Part shown: in pieces, positions 1-6,476 of the stretch
Position numbering within the stretch: the first letter of the stretch is position 1
Layout: each line of letters starts with the position of its first letter
Origin: Halobacteria archaeon
Lineage (GTDB): Archaea > Halobacteriota > Methanoliparia > Methanoliparales > Methanoliparaceae
DNA: 9,573 bases
Direction of reading: 5' to 3'
Assembly: GCA_013329575.1 (NCBI GenBank)
Contig: DUJX01000056.1
Location: forward strand, 1-9,573
Notes under the pieces: model-generated
The model's database searches: none
Told to the model about the DNA's origin: nothing
What the model saw: only the letters and a program-made list of their open reading frames with translations
Position numbers and translations under genes: made by a program

Positions 1-150
1 GTCAAAATTTGCTATTATATCTGTAGCCAATACCCTACCTGCAGCCTTTTCGATGGGTATTGTTTCAACTTTATCGATTGGTTTAATATTATTTTTAATT
101 ACATCTATCGCTTCTTCTATGGAGATCAGATTGTTTAATCCTCTTTTCAT
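1..150 (-). CDS. moeA: Molybdopterin molybdenumtransferase MoeA, N-terminal part (runs off left edge)
   Basis: The minus strand encodes 50 codons starting at the ATG at 150-148, with an in-frame TGA just upstream that fixes the start. MoeA inserts molybdate (or tungstate) into adenylylated molybdopterin in the cytoplasm, the last step of molybdenum cofactor synthesis. The visible peptide has the family's N-terminal signature: a start resembling RGLNNLISIEEAIDVI (residues 3-18), then IPIEKAAGRVLATDII (31-46), which in MoeA precedes the substrate-binding segment. Only domain I/II sequence is visible, so activity and full length (usually about 400 residues) cannot be judged. It is transcribed divergently from the enoate reductase-like gene, which is not a molybdoenzyme, so no functional link is implied. 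I am confident of the family; the fragment is short, so a MoeA-like paralogue fused to other domains cannot be excluded. Confidence 0.82.
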   Translation of the reverse strand, partial: MKRGLNNLISIEEAIDVIKNNIKPIDKVETIPIEKAAGRVLATDIIANFD

Positions 151-178
151 ATACGGTCACATCTTCCCAATCTATTTA

Positions 179-188
179 ATTATATTTT
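179..188 (-). promoter_or_regulatory. Candidate TATA box for moeA
   Basis: On the minus strand this reads AAAATATAAT, 29-38 bases upstream of the moeA ATG. With archaeal spacing the transcript would start near position 158 and carry a leader of under 10 bases. The region is very AT-rich, so the exact box is uncertain. Confidence 0.4.
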
Positions 189-229
189 ATTTAATTATTA
201 ATTATTAGAAAATACAACAATACAAAACA

Positions 230-240
230 AATATAAATAT
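230..240 (+). promoter_or_regulatory. Candidate TATA box for the enoate reductase-like gene
   Basis: AATATAAATAT lies about 25-32 bases before the ATG at 263. Archaeal transcription starts about 26 bases after the box centre, which puts the start at or next to the ATG, so the mRNA is probably leaderless. This agrees with the absence of any Shine-Dalgarno-like sequence before the ATG. Confidence 0.5.
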
Positions 241-262
241 TTAGATATTAGATAAAGATACT

Positions 263-2272
263 ATGAAAAAAACAGAAAAGATCTTTCAACCAATGATGAT
301 TGGCAATATAGAGATAAAAAACAGGATAGCAATGGCTCCGATGGGAATTATGGGTTTAGGAACACCTGACGGAGGTTTTTCAAAGAGAGCAATAAACTAC
401 TATGTCGAAAGAGCTAAAGGGGATGTAGGGCTTATAATTACAAGCGTTTCAAAGATAGAGAATGAGATAGAACGGTTTAGTATGCCATCTTTCCCGTGTG
501 TCACGATGAATCCCATGCATTTTATAAGCACAGCGAGCGAACTGACTGAACGTGTTCATTCGTACGGATCAAAGATTTTTCTTCAGCTTGCCATCGGTTT
601 TGGCCGTGTTGCAGCGCCTCAGATGCTTATTGACAGGCCCATTGCACCTTCTGCAATACCAAATTATTGGGATCCGACTGTTACATGCAGAGAGCTTACT
701 ACAGAAGAGGTTGAATCATTGGTGAAAAAAGCAGGAGAATCTGCAGAGATCGCTGCCGCGTCTGGATTTGATGGTGTAGAGATACATGCAGTCCATGAAG
801 GATATCTGCTTGATCAGTTTACCATAGAACTATTCAACAGAAGAAGGGACAAGTATGGAGGAACCCTTGAGGGACGGTTAAACTTTCCGATAGAGATAGT
901 AAAAGAGATTAAAAAGAGAGTTGGCAGGAGTTTTCCTGTTTCTTTGAGGTATAGCATCAAAAGTTATATCAAAGACTGGAACCAAGGCGGTCTACCCGAT
1001 GAGAAGTTTGAAGAGCGGGGTAGAGATATTGATGAAGGGTTAAAAGTTGCAAAAATCCTTGAAAAGGCAGGATACGATGCGTTCGATGCTGATGGTGGAT
1101 CTTATGATGCATGGTATTGGGCACATCCGCCTGTTTACCAGAAGCATGGGTGCTATCTTCCGTTGACTGAAAAATTAAAAGAAGTGGTCTCGGTTCCAGT
1201 ACTGGTGGCAGGAAGGCTCGATATTCCTGATCTTGCAAAAAAAGTCTTAAACGATGGTAAAGCGGCAGATATGATCGTTATTGGCAGAGGATTATTAGCA
1301 GATCCATACTGGCCAAAAAAAGTTTTAAGAGGAGAGACAAAAAGGATTAGGCCCTGTATAGGATGCCAGGATGGATGTCTCGGTAGAATATTTATTGGTA
1401 GGCCGTTATCGTGCGCGGTGAACCCTGCTTGCGGTAGGGAGGACGAATACGGTATCAAAAAAAGTTCCATATCTAAAAAAGTTATGGTAATAGGCGGTGG
1501 TGTTGCAGGTATGGAGGCAGCACGAGTATCTACGATCAGAGGGCATAAAGTTACGCTATACGAAAGGAGTGATAAGTTAGGCGGGCACTTAATAGAGGCT
1601 TCCGTTCCAGAATTCAAGAACGATGTTGAGCGGCTTTTAAAGTGGTACGAAAACGAATTAAAAGAGTTAAAAGTGAACATAAAGCTAGATACTGAAGTCA
1701 TGCCAAAAATGGTCTTGGATAATAAGGATGATGTGGTGATCGTCGCTACAGGTTCGTCTCCATTGATCCCTGCTATCGATGGCATAGATAGTAAAAATGT
1801 CATAACAGCAATAGATGCCCTTTTAGGAAGTAAACCTGTTGGGAATAATGTGTTAGTCGTAGGGGGAGGCCTGATAGGCTGTGAGACTGCGTTATGGCTA
1901 GCAGATCATGGAAAAAGTGTGATGATAGTAGACGCATTAGGAGATCTTATGATTGCCGGTCTGCCTATATGCCATGCAAACAGAACGATGCTCATAGACC
2001 TTCTAAAATATAAGAAAGTCAATATATTGGCAAATACAAGCCTTGATCGTATATCGGACAATGAGGTGGTTATCATAGACAAAAACTTTAATAAAAAAAC
2101 GATATCATCGGTAGACACGGTAATATTAGCAACAGGCCTTAAGCCGAATAATGACTTTTACAAGTCTCTCATAGGTAAAATACCAAATATTTATGCTATC
2201 GGAGATGCAAGAAAACCGCAAAATATAATGTATTCGATCTGGGATGCCTATGAATTATGTAGAGAACTATAA
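263..2272 (+). CDS. 2-Enoate reductase-like Fe-S flavoprotein (old yellow enzyme / 2,4-dienoyl-CoA reductase family)
   Basis: This 669-residue protein has the three-part build of anaerobic 2-enoate reductases, which use NADH to reduce the C=C bond of 2-enoic acids. Residues 1-355 form an FMN-binding TIM barrel (opening with FQPMMIGNIEIKNRIAMAPMG). The segment HAVHEGYLLDQF (175-186), followed by a FNRRRDKYGG-type stretch, is the OYE active-site strand, with His175/His178/Tyr181 as candidate catalytic residues. A 4Fe-4S motif follows: Cys365, Cys368, Cys372, Cys384. An FAD/NAD(P)H oxidoreductase unit completes it, with dinucleotide folds at GGGVAG (411-416) and GGGLIG (534-539) and the terminal FAD motif AIGDAR (645-650). 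Length and order match the family. The N-terminal wording resembles clostridial enoate reductase (FldZ type) more than FadH, from memory of the family. The likely role is reduction of an unsaturated acid in fermentation or fatty/aromatic acid metabolism. Substrate is not established; FadH- or BaiH-like roles remain possible. There is no Shine-Dalgarno and translation is probably leaderless. Confidence 0.85.
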   Translation: MKKTEKIFQPMMIGNIEIKNRIAMAPMGIMGLGTPDGGFSKRAINYYVERAKGDVGLIITSVSKIENEIERFSMPSFPCVTMNPMHFISTASELTERVHSYGSKIFLQLAIGFGRVAAPQMLIDRPIAPSAIPNYWDPTVTCRELTTEEVESLVKKAGESAEIAAASGFDGVEIHAVHEGYLLDQFTIELFNRRRDKYGGTLEGRLNFPIEIVKEIKKRVGRSFPVSLRYSIKSYIKDWNQGGLPDEKFEERGRDIDEGLKVAKILEKAGYDAFDADGGSYDAWYWAHPPVYQKHGCYLPLTEKLKEVVSVPVLVAGRLDIPDLAKKVLNDGKAADMIVIGRGLLADPYWPKKVLRGETKRIRPCIGCQDGCLGRIFIGRPLSCAVNPACGREDEYGIKKSSISKKVMVIGGGVAGMEAARVSTIRGHKVTLYERSDKLGGHLIEASVPEFKNDVERLLKWYENELKELKVNIKLDTEVMPKMVLDNKDDVVIVATGSSPLIPAIDGIDSKNVITAIDALLGSKPVGNNVLVVGGGLIGCETALWLADHGKSVMIVDALGDLMIAGLPICHANRTMLIDLLKYKKVNILANTSLDRISDNEVVIIDKNFNKKTISSVDTVILATGLKPNNDFYKSLIGKIPNIYAIGDARKPQNIMYSIWDAYELCREL

Positions 2273-2306
2273 ATGAAATAATAAACAAAAGTATGCTCAA
2301 AATTGT

Positions 2307-2319
2307 ATTTTATTTTTTT
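2307..2319 (+). terminator. T-rich transcription stop after the enoate reductase-like gene
   Basis: The run TTTTATTTTTTT-like at this position, 35 bases after the stop codon, is the kind of oligo-T tract that terminates archaeal transcription. No hairpin precedes it. Confidence 0.45.
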
Positions 2320-2440
2320 AAACTTTCAAAATTTTATGATCTGCATGATAGAAAAATTTAAGACAGAATTTAAGTCCTCACATAGTCCAATCTTGATAAA
2401 TCATTAAAAGTATTCGGTTTGTTTCAGGTATTTATACGTA

Positions 2441-2450
2441 CTTTATATAA
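2441..2450 (+). promoter_or_regulatory. Consensus-like TATA box far upstream of leuC
   Basis: CTTTATATAA is close to the archaeal consensus YTTTATATA. It would start a transcript near 2472-2476, about 100 bases before leuC. This could give leuC a long leader, or drive a small unannotated RNA; it could also be chance in AT-rich DNA. Confidence 0.35.
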
Positions 2451-2542
2451 TTTTATGCTACAATTTTTGTAACCGTTTACTTACTCTGTTCATATTATTA
2501 ACATATTACGGCAAATTATGTCAAAATGTCAAACTCAAAAAG

Positions 2543-2551
2543 ATTTATATT
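2543..2551 (+). promoter_or_regulatory. leuC: Candidate TATA box for leuC
   Basis: ATTTATATT sits 27-35 bases before the leuC ATG at 2578, placing the transcription start within a few bases of the ATG. There is no Shine-Dalgarno-like sequence before leuC, so a leaderless transcript is likely. A tandem TGTCAAAA/TGTCAAAC repeat lies just upstream, where an activator or BRE-overlapping regulator would bind. Confidence 0.55.
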
Positions 2552-2577
2552 TTTAAACTATAATTAGAACGGTTATC

Positions 2578-3822
2578 ATGAATCAAGCACAGACAATGGC
2601 AGAGAAGATTCTGTCAAATAAAATAAAAAAAGACGTTTATGCGGGGGATATGATTATCTCACCGATAGATTTAGCATTTGCTCACGATGGAACGCTGCCT
2701 TTGGCGATAGAAAAGATGGAAGAGATGGAAAGCAGAAAAGTCTTCGATAAAGACAGAGTTCTTGTAATATGCGATCATGCATCTCCATCACCGAGCGAAA
2801 AAGTATCCAACGTTCATATAATGATGAGAAGATTTGCCAAAGAGAACGGATTGAGATTATACGAGAATGGAGACGGAATATGCCACCAAATCGTCTTGGA
2901 AAAGTTTTCAGCACCGTATAAAGTAATAGTAGGTGCGGATAGTCATACATGTACTCATGGAGGGTTGGGTGCCTTTGCCACCGGTATGGGATCTACTGAC
3001 ATAGCCGCGGCGATGATATATGGAAAAACCTGGTTTAAGGTGCCTGAAGCATACAAGATAGAGGCAAACGGAACTTTAAAAACAAATGTCTTCTCAAAAG
3101 ATTTGTTTTTATATATAGCAGGCAAAATAGGGGCGGATGGTGCTACGTATATGTCTTTAGAGTTTTTGGGATCTACCATACGAGATATGAGCATAGAGTC
3201 AAGACTGACGATGACGAACATGGCAATAGAAGTAGGCGCAAAGTGTGGGATTATGGAGGGAGACGAGAGGACAAAAGAGTTTTTAAGAAGATACGGAAGA
3301 GAAAAAGAGTTCAAAGAGTTGTCTCCAGATAAAGATGCAGCATATAAAGAAGAACTTTACATCGATTCAGAAGATATCGAACCGATGGTTGCTTATCCTC
3401 ATAAAGTAGATAACGTTGCCCCAGTATCGGATTATGCTGGTCTGGAGATAGATCAGGTCTGTATTGGAAGTTGTACTAATGGGCGGTTGGAAGATTTAAG
3501 AATAGCTGCAAAGATTCTTAAAGGGAAAAAATCAAAGAGCCGGTTGGTGGTATATCCTGCAAGCCGTGATATTCTTATAAAAGCAATAAAGGAAGGATTG
3601 ATAGATATTCTTGTCGATGCAGGCGCTGCCGTATGTCCTCCGGGTTGTGGTTTTTGTATCGGACGGACGATAGCACTGGGAGACGGAGAAGTGGCACTGT
3701 CTACCCAGAACAGAAATTTTAAAGGGCGAATGGGAAATAATAATGCCGAGATTTATCTATGTTCTCCGGCTACCGCGGCTGTAAGTGCGATAAACGGTAA
3801 GATTACCTATCCAGACATATAA
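2578..3822 (+). CDS. leuC: 3-Isopropylmalate dehydratase / homoaconitase-type large subunit
   Basis: At 414 residues this matches archaeal large subunits of the split aconitase family, which isomerise 2-isopropylmalate to 3-isopropylmalate (leucine synthesis) or homocitrate-type acids (coenzyme B or lysine routes) by dehydration and rehydration. Family motifs run in order: DLAFAHDGTLPLAI (31-44), DGICHQ (99-104), VGADSHTCTHGGLGAFATG (118-136), the first cluster cysteine in GSCTNGR (Cys299), the paired cysteines in PPGCGFCIG (Cys357, Cys360), then GEVALSTQNRNFKGRMG (370-386) and SPATAA (396-401). The three cysteines bind the catalytic 4Fe-4S cluster, which uses the fourth iron for substrate. 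The partner subunit follows 68 bases downstream. An extra cysteine (Cys353) precedes the pair. The large subunit does not settle the substrate; dimethylmalate- or methylmalate-type dehydratases share this fold. The start is the only plausible ATG and lies at a leaderless promoter spacing. Confidence 0.88.
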   Translation: MNQAQTMAEKILSNKIKKDVYAGDMIISPIDLAFAHDGTLPLAIEKMEEMESRKVFDKDRVLVICDHASPSPSEKVSNVHIMMRRFAKENGLRLYENGDGICHQIVLEKFSAPYKVIVGADSHTCTHGGLGAFATGMGSTDIAAAMIYGKTWFKVPEAYKIEANGTLKTNVFSKDLFLYIAGKIGADGATYMSLEFLGSTIRDMSIESRLTMTNMAIEVGAKCGIMEGDERTKEFLRRYGREKEFKELSPDKDAAYKEELYIDSEDIEPMVAYPHKVDNVAPVSDYAGLEIDQVCIGSCTNGRLEDLRIAAKILKGKKSKSRLVVYPASRDILIKAIKEGLIDILVDAGAAVCPPGCGFCIGRTIALGDGEVALSTQNRNFKGRMGNNNAEIYLCSPATAAVSAINGKITYPDI

Positions 3823-3876
3823 ACGATGTGTAATAATAATGTACAAGATGATAAATAAAAAAAATAAAAATTATAC

Positions 3877-3882
3877 AGGTGG
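3877..3882 (+). promoter_or_regulatory. leuD: Shine-Dalgarno that fixes the leuD start
   Basis: AGGTGG lies 8 bases before the ATG at 3891 and matches the core AGGTG of the archaeal anti-Shine-Dalgarno complement. It shows that the upstream in-frame GTG at 3879, which lies inside this site, is not the start. The leader between leuC and this site is extremely A-rich. Confidence 0.7.
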
Positions 3883-3890
3883 TAGTTAAA

Positions 3891-4391
3891 ATGTCCCCAG
3901 AAGTATTGAGAGTGTTTCCTTCCGATATAAATACAGATGAGATCATATCTGGAAAATATAAGTATGATGAGCTTGATATGGGCAGATTGGCGGTACATAC
4001 GTTTGAAAGCATAGATAAAAGTTTTTATAATGATGCAAAATCTAAAAAAGATCTTATAATCGTTGCAGCCAAGAATTTTGGATGCGGTTCTAGTAGAGAA
4101 CAGGCACCACAGGTTTTAAAAGCGTGTGGTATTTCTTGTATTATTGCAGAAAGCTTTGCACGGATTTTTTACCGAAATTGTTTTAATATTGGTCTTCCTG
4201 CAATAGAATGCAAGGATATAGCCGAGAAAGTAAGTAAGGGAGATGAGCTAGAGATAGATTTTGAGGCAGGAACGATAAAAAATCTAACAAAAGGAGAGAC
4301 ATACAAATTTAAGCCGATACCCAACTATATAAGGGAGATATTAGATGCAGGAGGCCTTATCCCTCTTTTAAAAAAGAAGGGCGGTTTTTAA
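3891..4391 (+). CDS. leuD: 3-Isopropylmalate dehydratase / homoaconitase-type small subunit
   Basis: This 166-residue swivelling subunit pairs with the large subunit encoded upstream to complete the active site. The start chosen (ATG at 3891) follows a good ribosome binding site; a longer GTG start would overlap it. Family features are VFPSDINTDEII (8-19), the substrate-specificity loop GKYKYDE (21-27), NFGCGSSREQAP (62-73) with the phosphate/carboxylate-binding Ser-Ser-Arg, and AESFARIFYRNCFNIGLPAI (86-105). Length is normal for archaeal small subunits (about 160-170). The loop reads Tyr23-Lys-Tyr-Asp, whereas the methanogen homoaconitase MJ1271 is known for Tyr-Leu-Arg-Thr, with the Arg reading the longer substrate. 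Lack of Arg argues against a classical homoaconitase but does not prove isopropylmalate. It is in the leuC operon, and elp3 follows 24 bases downstream. Confidence 0.87.
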   Translation: MSPEVLRVFPSDINTDEIISGKYKYDELDMGRLAVHTFESIDKSFYNDAKSKKDLIIVAAKNFGCGSSREQAPQVLKACGISCIIAESFARIFYRNCFNIGLPAIECKDIAEKVSKGDELEIDFEAGTIKNLTKGETYKFKPIPNYIREILDAGGLIPLLKKKGGF

Positions 4392-4415
4392 GGTAATTTT
4401 TAGCATTTAAATAAA

Positions 4416-6089
4416 ATGGCCAACAAAACAGAGACAGAAAGCATAGAAAAAGTTGTGAATGAGTTAATAACGAGTAAGATGTTAGGACGAATAGACGAAA
4501 GTATCGAAGAATCAAGCATCGAAGAGATCATAACCCGATATAAGAAAGATATCGCGAAAAAGACCGGCGTAGATAAACTCTTAAAAAATTCTGAAATTTT
4601 GAGATATTTACAAGGCGGGAGAACAGATGGGAATGATCAAGATATCTTCGAGCATATCCAAAAATACCTTATAAAAAAACCTACAAAGACTATAAGCGGT
4701 GTCGCAGTCGTTGCAGTAATGACATCTCCTGCTGCATGTCCTCATGGCCGATGTGTCATGTGCCCAGGAGGTTTGGCCAACAACACGCCTCAAAGTTATA
4801 CTGGGTTTGAACCTGCTGCTATGAGGGGTGCCCAATGTAATTACGATCCATACTTGCAGGTCAGGCATAGATTGGAACAGATCTCTGCCATAGGGCATCC
4901 TATCGGAAAGGTTGAACTTATCGTGATGGGAGGGACGTTTACATCGAGAGATCTATCTTATCAGGAATATTTTATCAACGAATGTCTAAGAGCAATGAAC
5001 GAGTTTTATAATAATGAAAGAGAGCGAGAGCAGATAGAAACGGGACAAAAAACGTTGCCTATAGTAGAGAACGAAACAGCAAAGGTAAGAAATGTTGGTA
5101 TCACTTTTGAAACAAGGCCCGATTATTGTAAAGAGAAAGAGATAGACACGATGCTTAATTTAGGTGGAACAAAGGTGGAACTAGGCGTTCAAACGGTATA
5201 TGATGATGTTTTAAAAAGAATTAATAGAGGGCACACGGTAAAAGATTCTATCAATGCGAATAGATTGTTGAGGGATAGTGGACTGAAAGTCGGTTTTCAT
5301 ATGATGCCGGGGCTTCCATCATCCAATTTTAATAAAGATTATGATATGTTCAAAGAAATATTTAATAACGAGGATTTTAAGCCGGATTATCTAAAGATAT
5401 ATCCTACACTCGTTACGGAAGGAACGGAATTATACGATTGGTGGATGAAGGGATTATATAAGCCTTATTCAACAGAAGATGCTGCAAAACTGATCGCAGA
5501 AGTAAAAAAAATCACGCCGCCATGGGTTAGAATCCAGCGAATCCAGCGAGATATACCAGCCCCACATATAGTAGATGGGGTTAAAAAGAGTAACATAAGG
5601 CAGATAGCACAAGACATATTGGAGAAAGAGAATAAACGATGCAGGTGCATTCGATGCCGAGAGGTCGGGCATACCGATAAGGAGCCTGAAAATATCGACC
5701 TATCACTAATAAAATACGATTGTTCGGGTGGAGAAGAATTTTTTATATCGTATGAAGATATGGCCAAAGATATACTCATAGGTTTTACACGTTTAAGATT
5801 TCCTGCATCACCATACCGAAGAGAGATCAGCAATGATACAGCCTTAATCAGAGAACTTCATATATATGGACAGATGTTGAACATTGGGGAGAGATCTGAT
5901 AATGACGGAAAGAATAATAAGATATGGCAACATCGAAGCTATGGAAGATTGTTGATAAGTAAGGCTGAAGAGATTGCGAGAGATAATGGTTTCAAAAAAT
6001 TGGCGGTATGCAGTGGTATCGGAGTACGAGAATATTACCGAAAGTTAGGTTATAGTCTTGATGGAGTCTATATGTCAAAATATATTTAG
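4416..6089 (+). CDS. elp3: Elp3: tRNA uridine(34) acetyltransferase/radical SAM enzyme
   Basis: The 557-residue protein is a full archaeal Elp3, which uses acetyl-CoA and S-adenosylmethionine to start the carboxymethyl modification of wobble uridine in tRNA. The radical SAM 4Fe-4S motif is Cys108-x4-Cys113-x2-Cys116 (ACPHGRCVMCPGG). The barrel then shows LIVMGGTFTSR (168-178), GITFETRPDYC (228-238) and VELGVQT (254-260). WVRIQRIQRDIPAPHI (370-385) and the CRCIRC metal cluster (Cys409, Cys411, Cys414) come next. The C-terminal GNAT domain has LRFPASPYRRE (460-470), the acetyl-CoA loop QHRSYG (505-510) and the ending YYRKLGYSLDGVYMSK (540-555). In that loop Ser508 replaces the usual first glycine of Q-x-x-G-x-G. 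Upstream spacing to leuD (24 bases, no clear ribosome site) suggests cotranscription or a leaderless internal start. The neighbouring tRNA-Arg has C34 and is not an expected substrate. Confidence 0.93.
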   Translation: MANKTETESIEKVVNELITSKMLGRIDESIEESSIEEIITRYKKDIAKKTGVDKLLKNSEILRYLQGGRTDGNDQDIFEHIQKYLIKKPTKTISGVAVVAVMTSPAACPHGRCVMCPGGLANNTPQSYTGFEPAAMRGAQCNYDPYLQVRHRLEQISAIGHPIGKVELIVMGGTFTSRDLSYQEYFINECLRAMNEFYNNEREREQIETGQKTLPIVENETAKVRNVGITFETRPDYCKEKEIDTMLNLGGTKVELGVQTVYDDVLKRINRGHTVKDSINANRLLRDSGLKVGFHMMPGLPSSNFNKDYDMFKEIFNNEDFKPDYLKIYPTLVTEGTELYDWWMKGLYKPYSTEDAAKLIAEVKKITPPWVRIQRIQRDIPAPHIVDGVKKSNIRQIAQDILEKENKRCRCIRCREVGHTDKEPENIDLSLIKYDCSGGEEFFISYEDMAKDILIGFTRLRFPASPYRREISNDTALIRELHIYGQMLNIGERSDNDGKNNKIWQHRSYGRLLISKAEEIARDNGFKKLAVCSGIGVREYYRKLGYSLDGVYMSKYI

Positions 6090-6096
6090 ATTATAT
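6080..6096 (+). promoter_or_regulatory. TATA region for tRNA-Arg, overlapping the end of elp3
   Basis: Two AT boxes, ATATATTTA (6080-6088, covering the elp3 stop codon) and TTATAT (6091-6096), lie 20-37 bases before the mature tRNA 5' end. Either could be the box for a tRNA precursor with a short leader. Confidence 0.45.
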
Positions 6097-6116
6097 CGGT
6101 TATCTTTAAGTACCAA

Positions 6117-6189
6117 GGACGCGTGGCCCAGAGGATAAGGCGACGGCCTCCTAAGCCGTAGATCGGGGGTTCGAATCCCCCCGCGCCCG
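6117..6189 (+). tRNA. tRNA-Arg (anticodon CCT, reads AGG)
   Basis: A 73-base cloverleaf folds by eye. The acceptor arms are 6117-6123 and 6182-6188, with discriminator G at 6189. The D stem is GCC (6126-6128) with GGC (6139-6141), and the loop carries GG. The anticodon stem is ACGGC/GCCGT (6143-6147/6155-6159) with loop CTCCTAA, so the anticodon CCT is at 6150-6152. The variable loop is five bases, and the T stem is GGGGG/CCCCC around TTCGAAT (6170-6176). There is no intron and no encoded CCA, as is usual in archaea. One defect stands out: position 3 is A (6119) and position 70 is C (6186), so the acceptor stem has an A-C mismatch where other pairs are perfect. AGG codons are common in the surrounding genes, so this tRNA should be needed. 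Confidence 0.93.
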
Positions 6190-6194
6190 TTACC

Positions 6195-6199
6195 TTTTT
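6195..6199 (+). terminator. Oligo-T stop after tRNA-Arg
   Basis: TTTTT begins six bases after the tRNA 3' end, in line with archaeal termination on short T runs. Confidence 0.45.
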
Positions 6200-6430
6200 A
6201 TTAGAAAAATTAGAAAGCTTAAAAAATATTGGTATCTTCGTCCCTGCCTAGATAGGCTATCTTCGTAATAAAGATCTATCATAACGATAAAGATATTATA
6301 TCGCAACGCCAAATTATTTTTTTCGGATTATATCACCTTTTTTATGCTAAATCGTTTAAGATAATGATTAATTATTCTAAAAAAGTATATCTAATAGTTA
6401 TCAAATAAACATATACCTGATTTTTTTAAT

Positions 6431-6445
6431 TTTTTTTAAATTTTT
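6431..6445 (+). promoter_or_regulatory. Candidate TATA region for the DUF1646 gene
   Basis: The T-rich to TTTTAAATTTTTA stretch is centred about 38 bases before the ATG at 6477. It predicts a transcript with a leader of roughly 5-15 bases. The exact box cannot be picked out in this composition. Confidence 0.35.
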
Positions 6446-6476
6446 AACGTATAGATAAACATATGGTTAGAACAAA

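Larger units (their letters stand above)
2273..2577. other. 305-base AT-rich intergenic region, no gene seen
   Basis: It lies between two plus-strand genes. It holds the T-rich stop near its left end, a consensus-like TATA box at 2441-2450, a tandem 8-bp repeat (TGTCAAAA then TGTCAAAC) at 2519-2534, and a second TATA box at 2543-2551. The longest ATG frame I found is 23 codons (2336-2407), with no ribosome binding site and no recognisable product. No RNA gene or transposon remnant was recognised. Confidence 0.6.
6190..6476. other. 287-base AT-rich intergenic region with a small repeat cluster
   Basis: No gene was found between tRNA-Arg and the transporter. Near the left is a perfect 9-bp direct repeat, TATCTTCGT, at 6233-6241 and 6258-6266. 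Between the copies lies the near-palindrome GCCTA-GA-TAGGC (6246-6257). The right half is almost pure A+T and holds the transporter promoter. No box C/D or H/ACA guide RNA was recognised, and no copy of the tRNA 3' end that would mark an integrated element. Confidence 0.5.

Noticed and set aside
1153..1803. 216-codon minus-strand frame inside the enoate reductase-like gene
   Set aside because: The plus-strand protein has clear family motifs throughout this stretch; the minus frame is a shadow with low-complexity Ser/Thr/Pro-rich content and no family features.
2336..2407. 23-codon ATG frame in the gap before leuC
   Set aside because: No ribosome binding site, no promoter at fitting distance and no recognisable product; expected by chance.
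3879..3890. GTG start four codons earlier for leuD
   Set aside because: The GTG lies inside the Shine-Dalgarno sequence serving the ATG at 3891, and small subunits of this family begin shortly before the conserved segment.
5533..5550. 9-bp tandem repeat ATCCAGCGA in elp3
   Set aside because: It encodes the R-I-Q-R-I-Q-R-D segment, which is a normal conserved Elp3 stretch, so it needs no special explanation.
4416..6189. Functional pairing of Elp3 with the adjacent tRNA
   Set aside because: Elp3 modifies uridine 34, but this tRNA has C34, so adjacency is probably incidental.
6117..6476. Integrated element using tRNA-Arg as attachment site
   Set aside because: No repeat of the tRNA 3' end and no integrase gene in the window.
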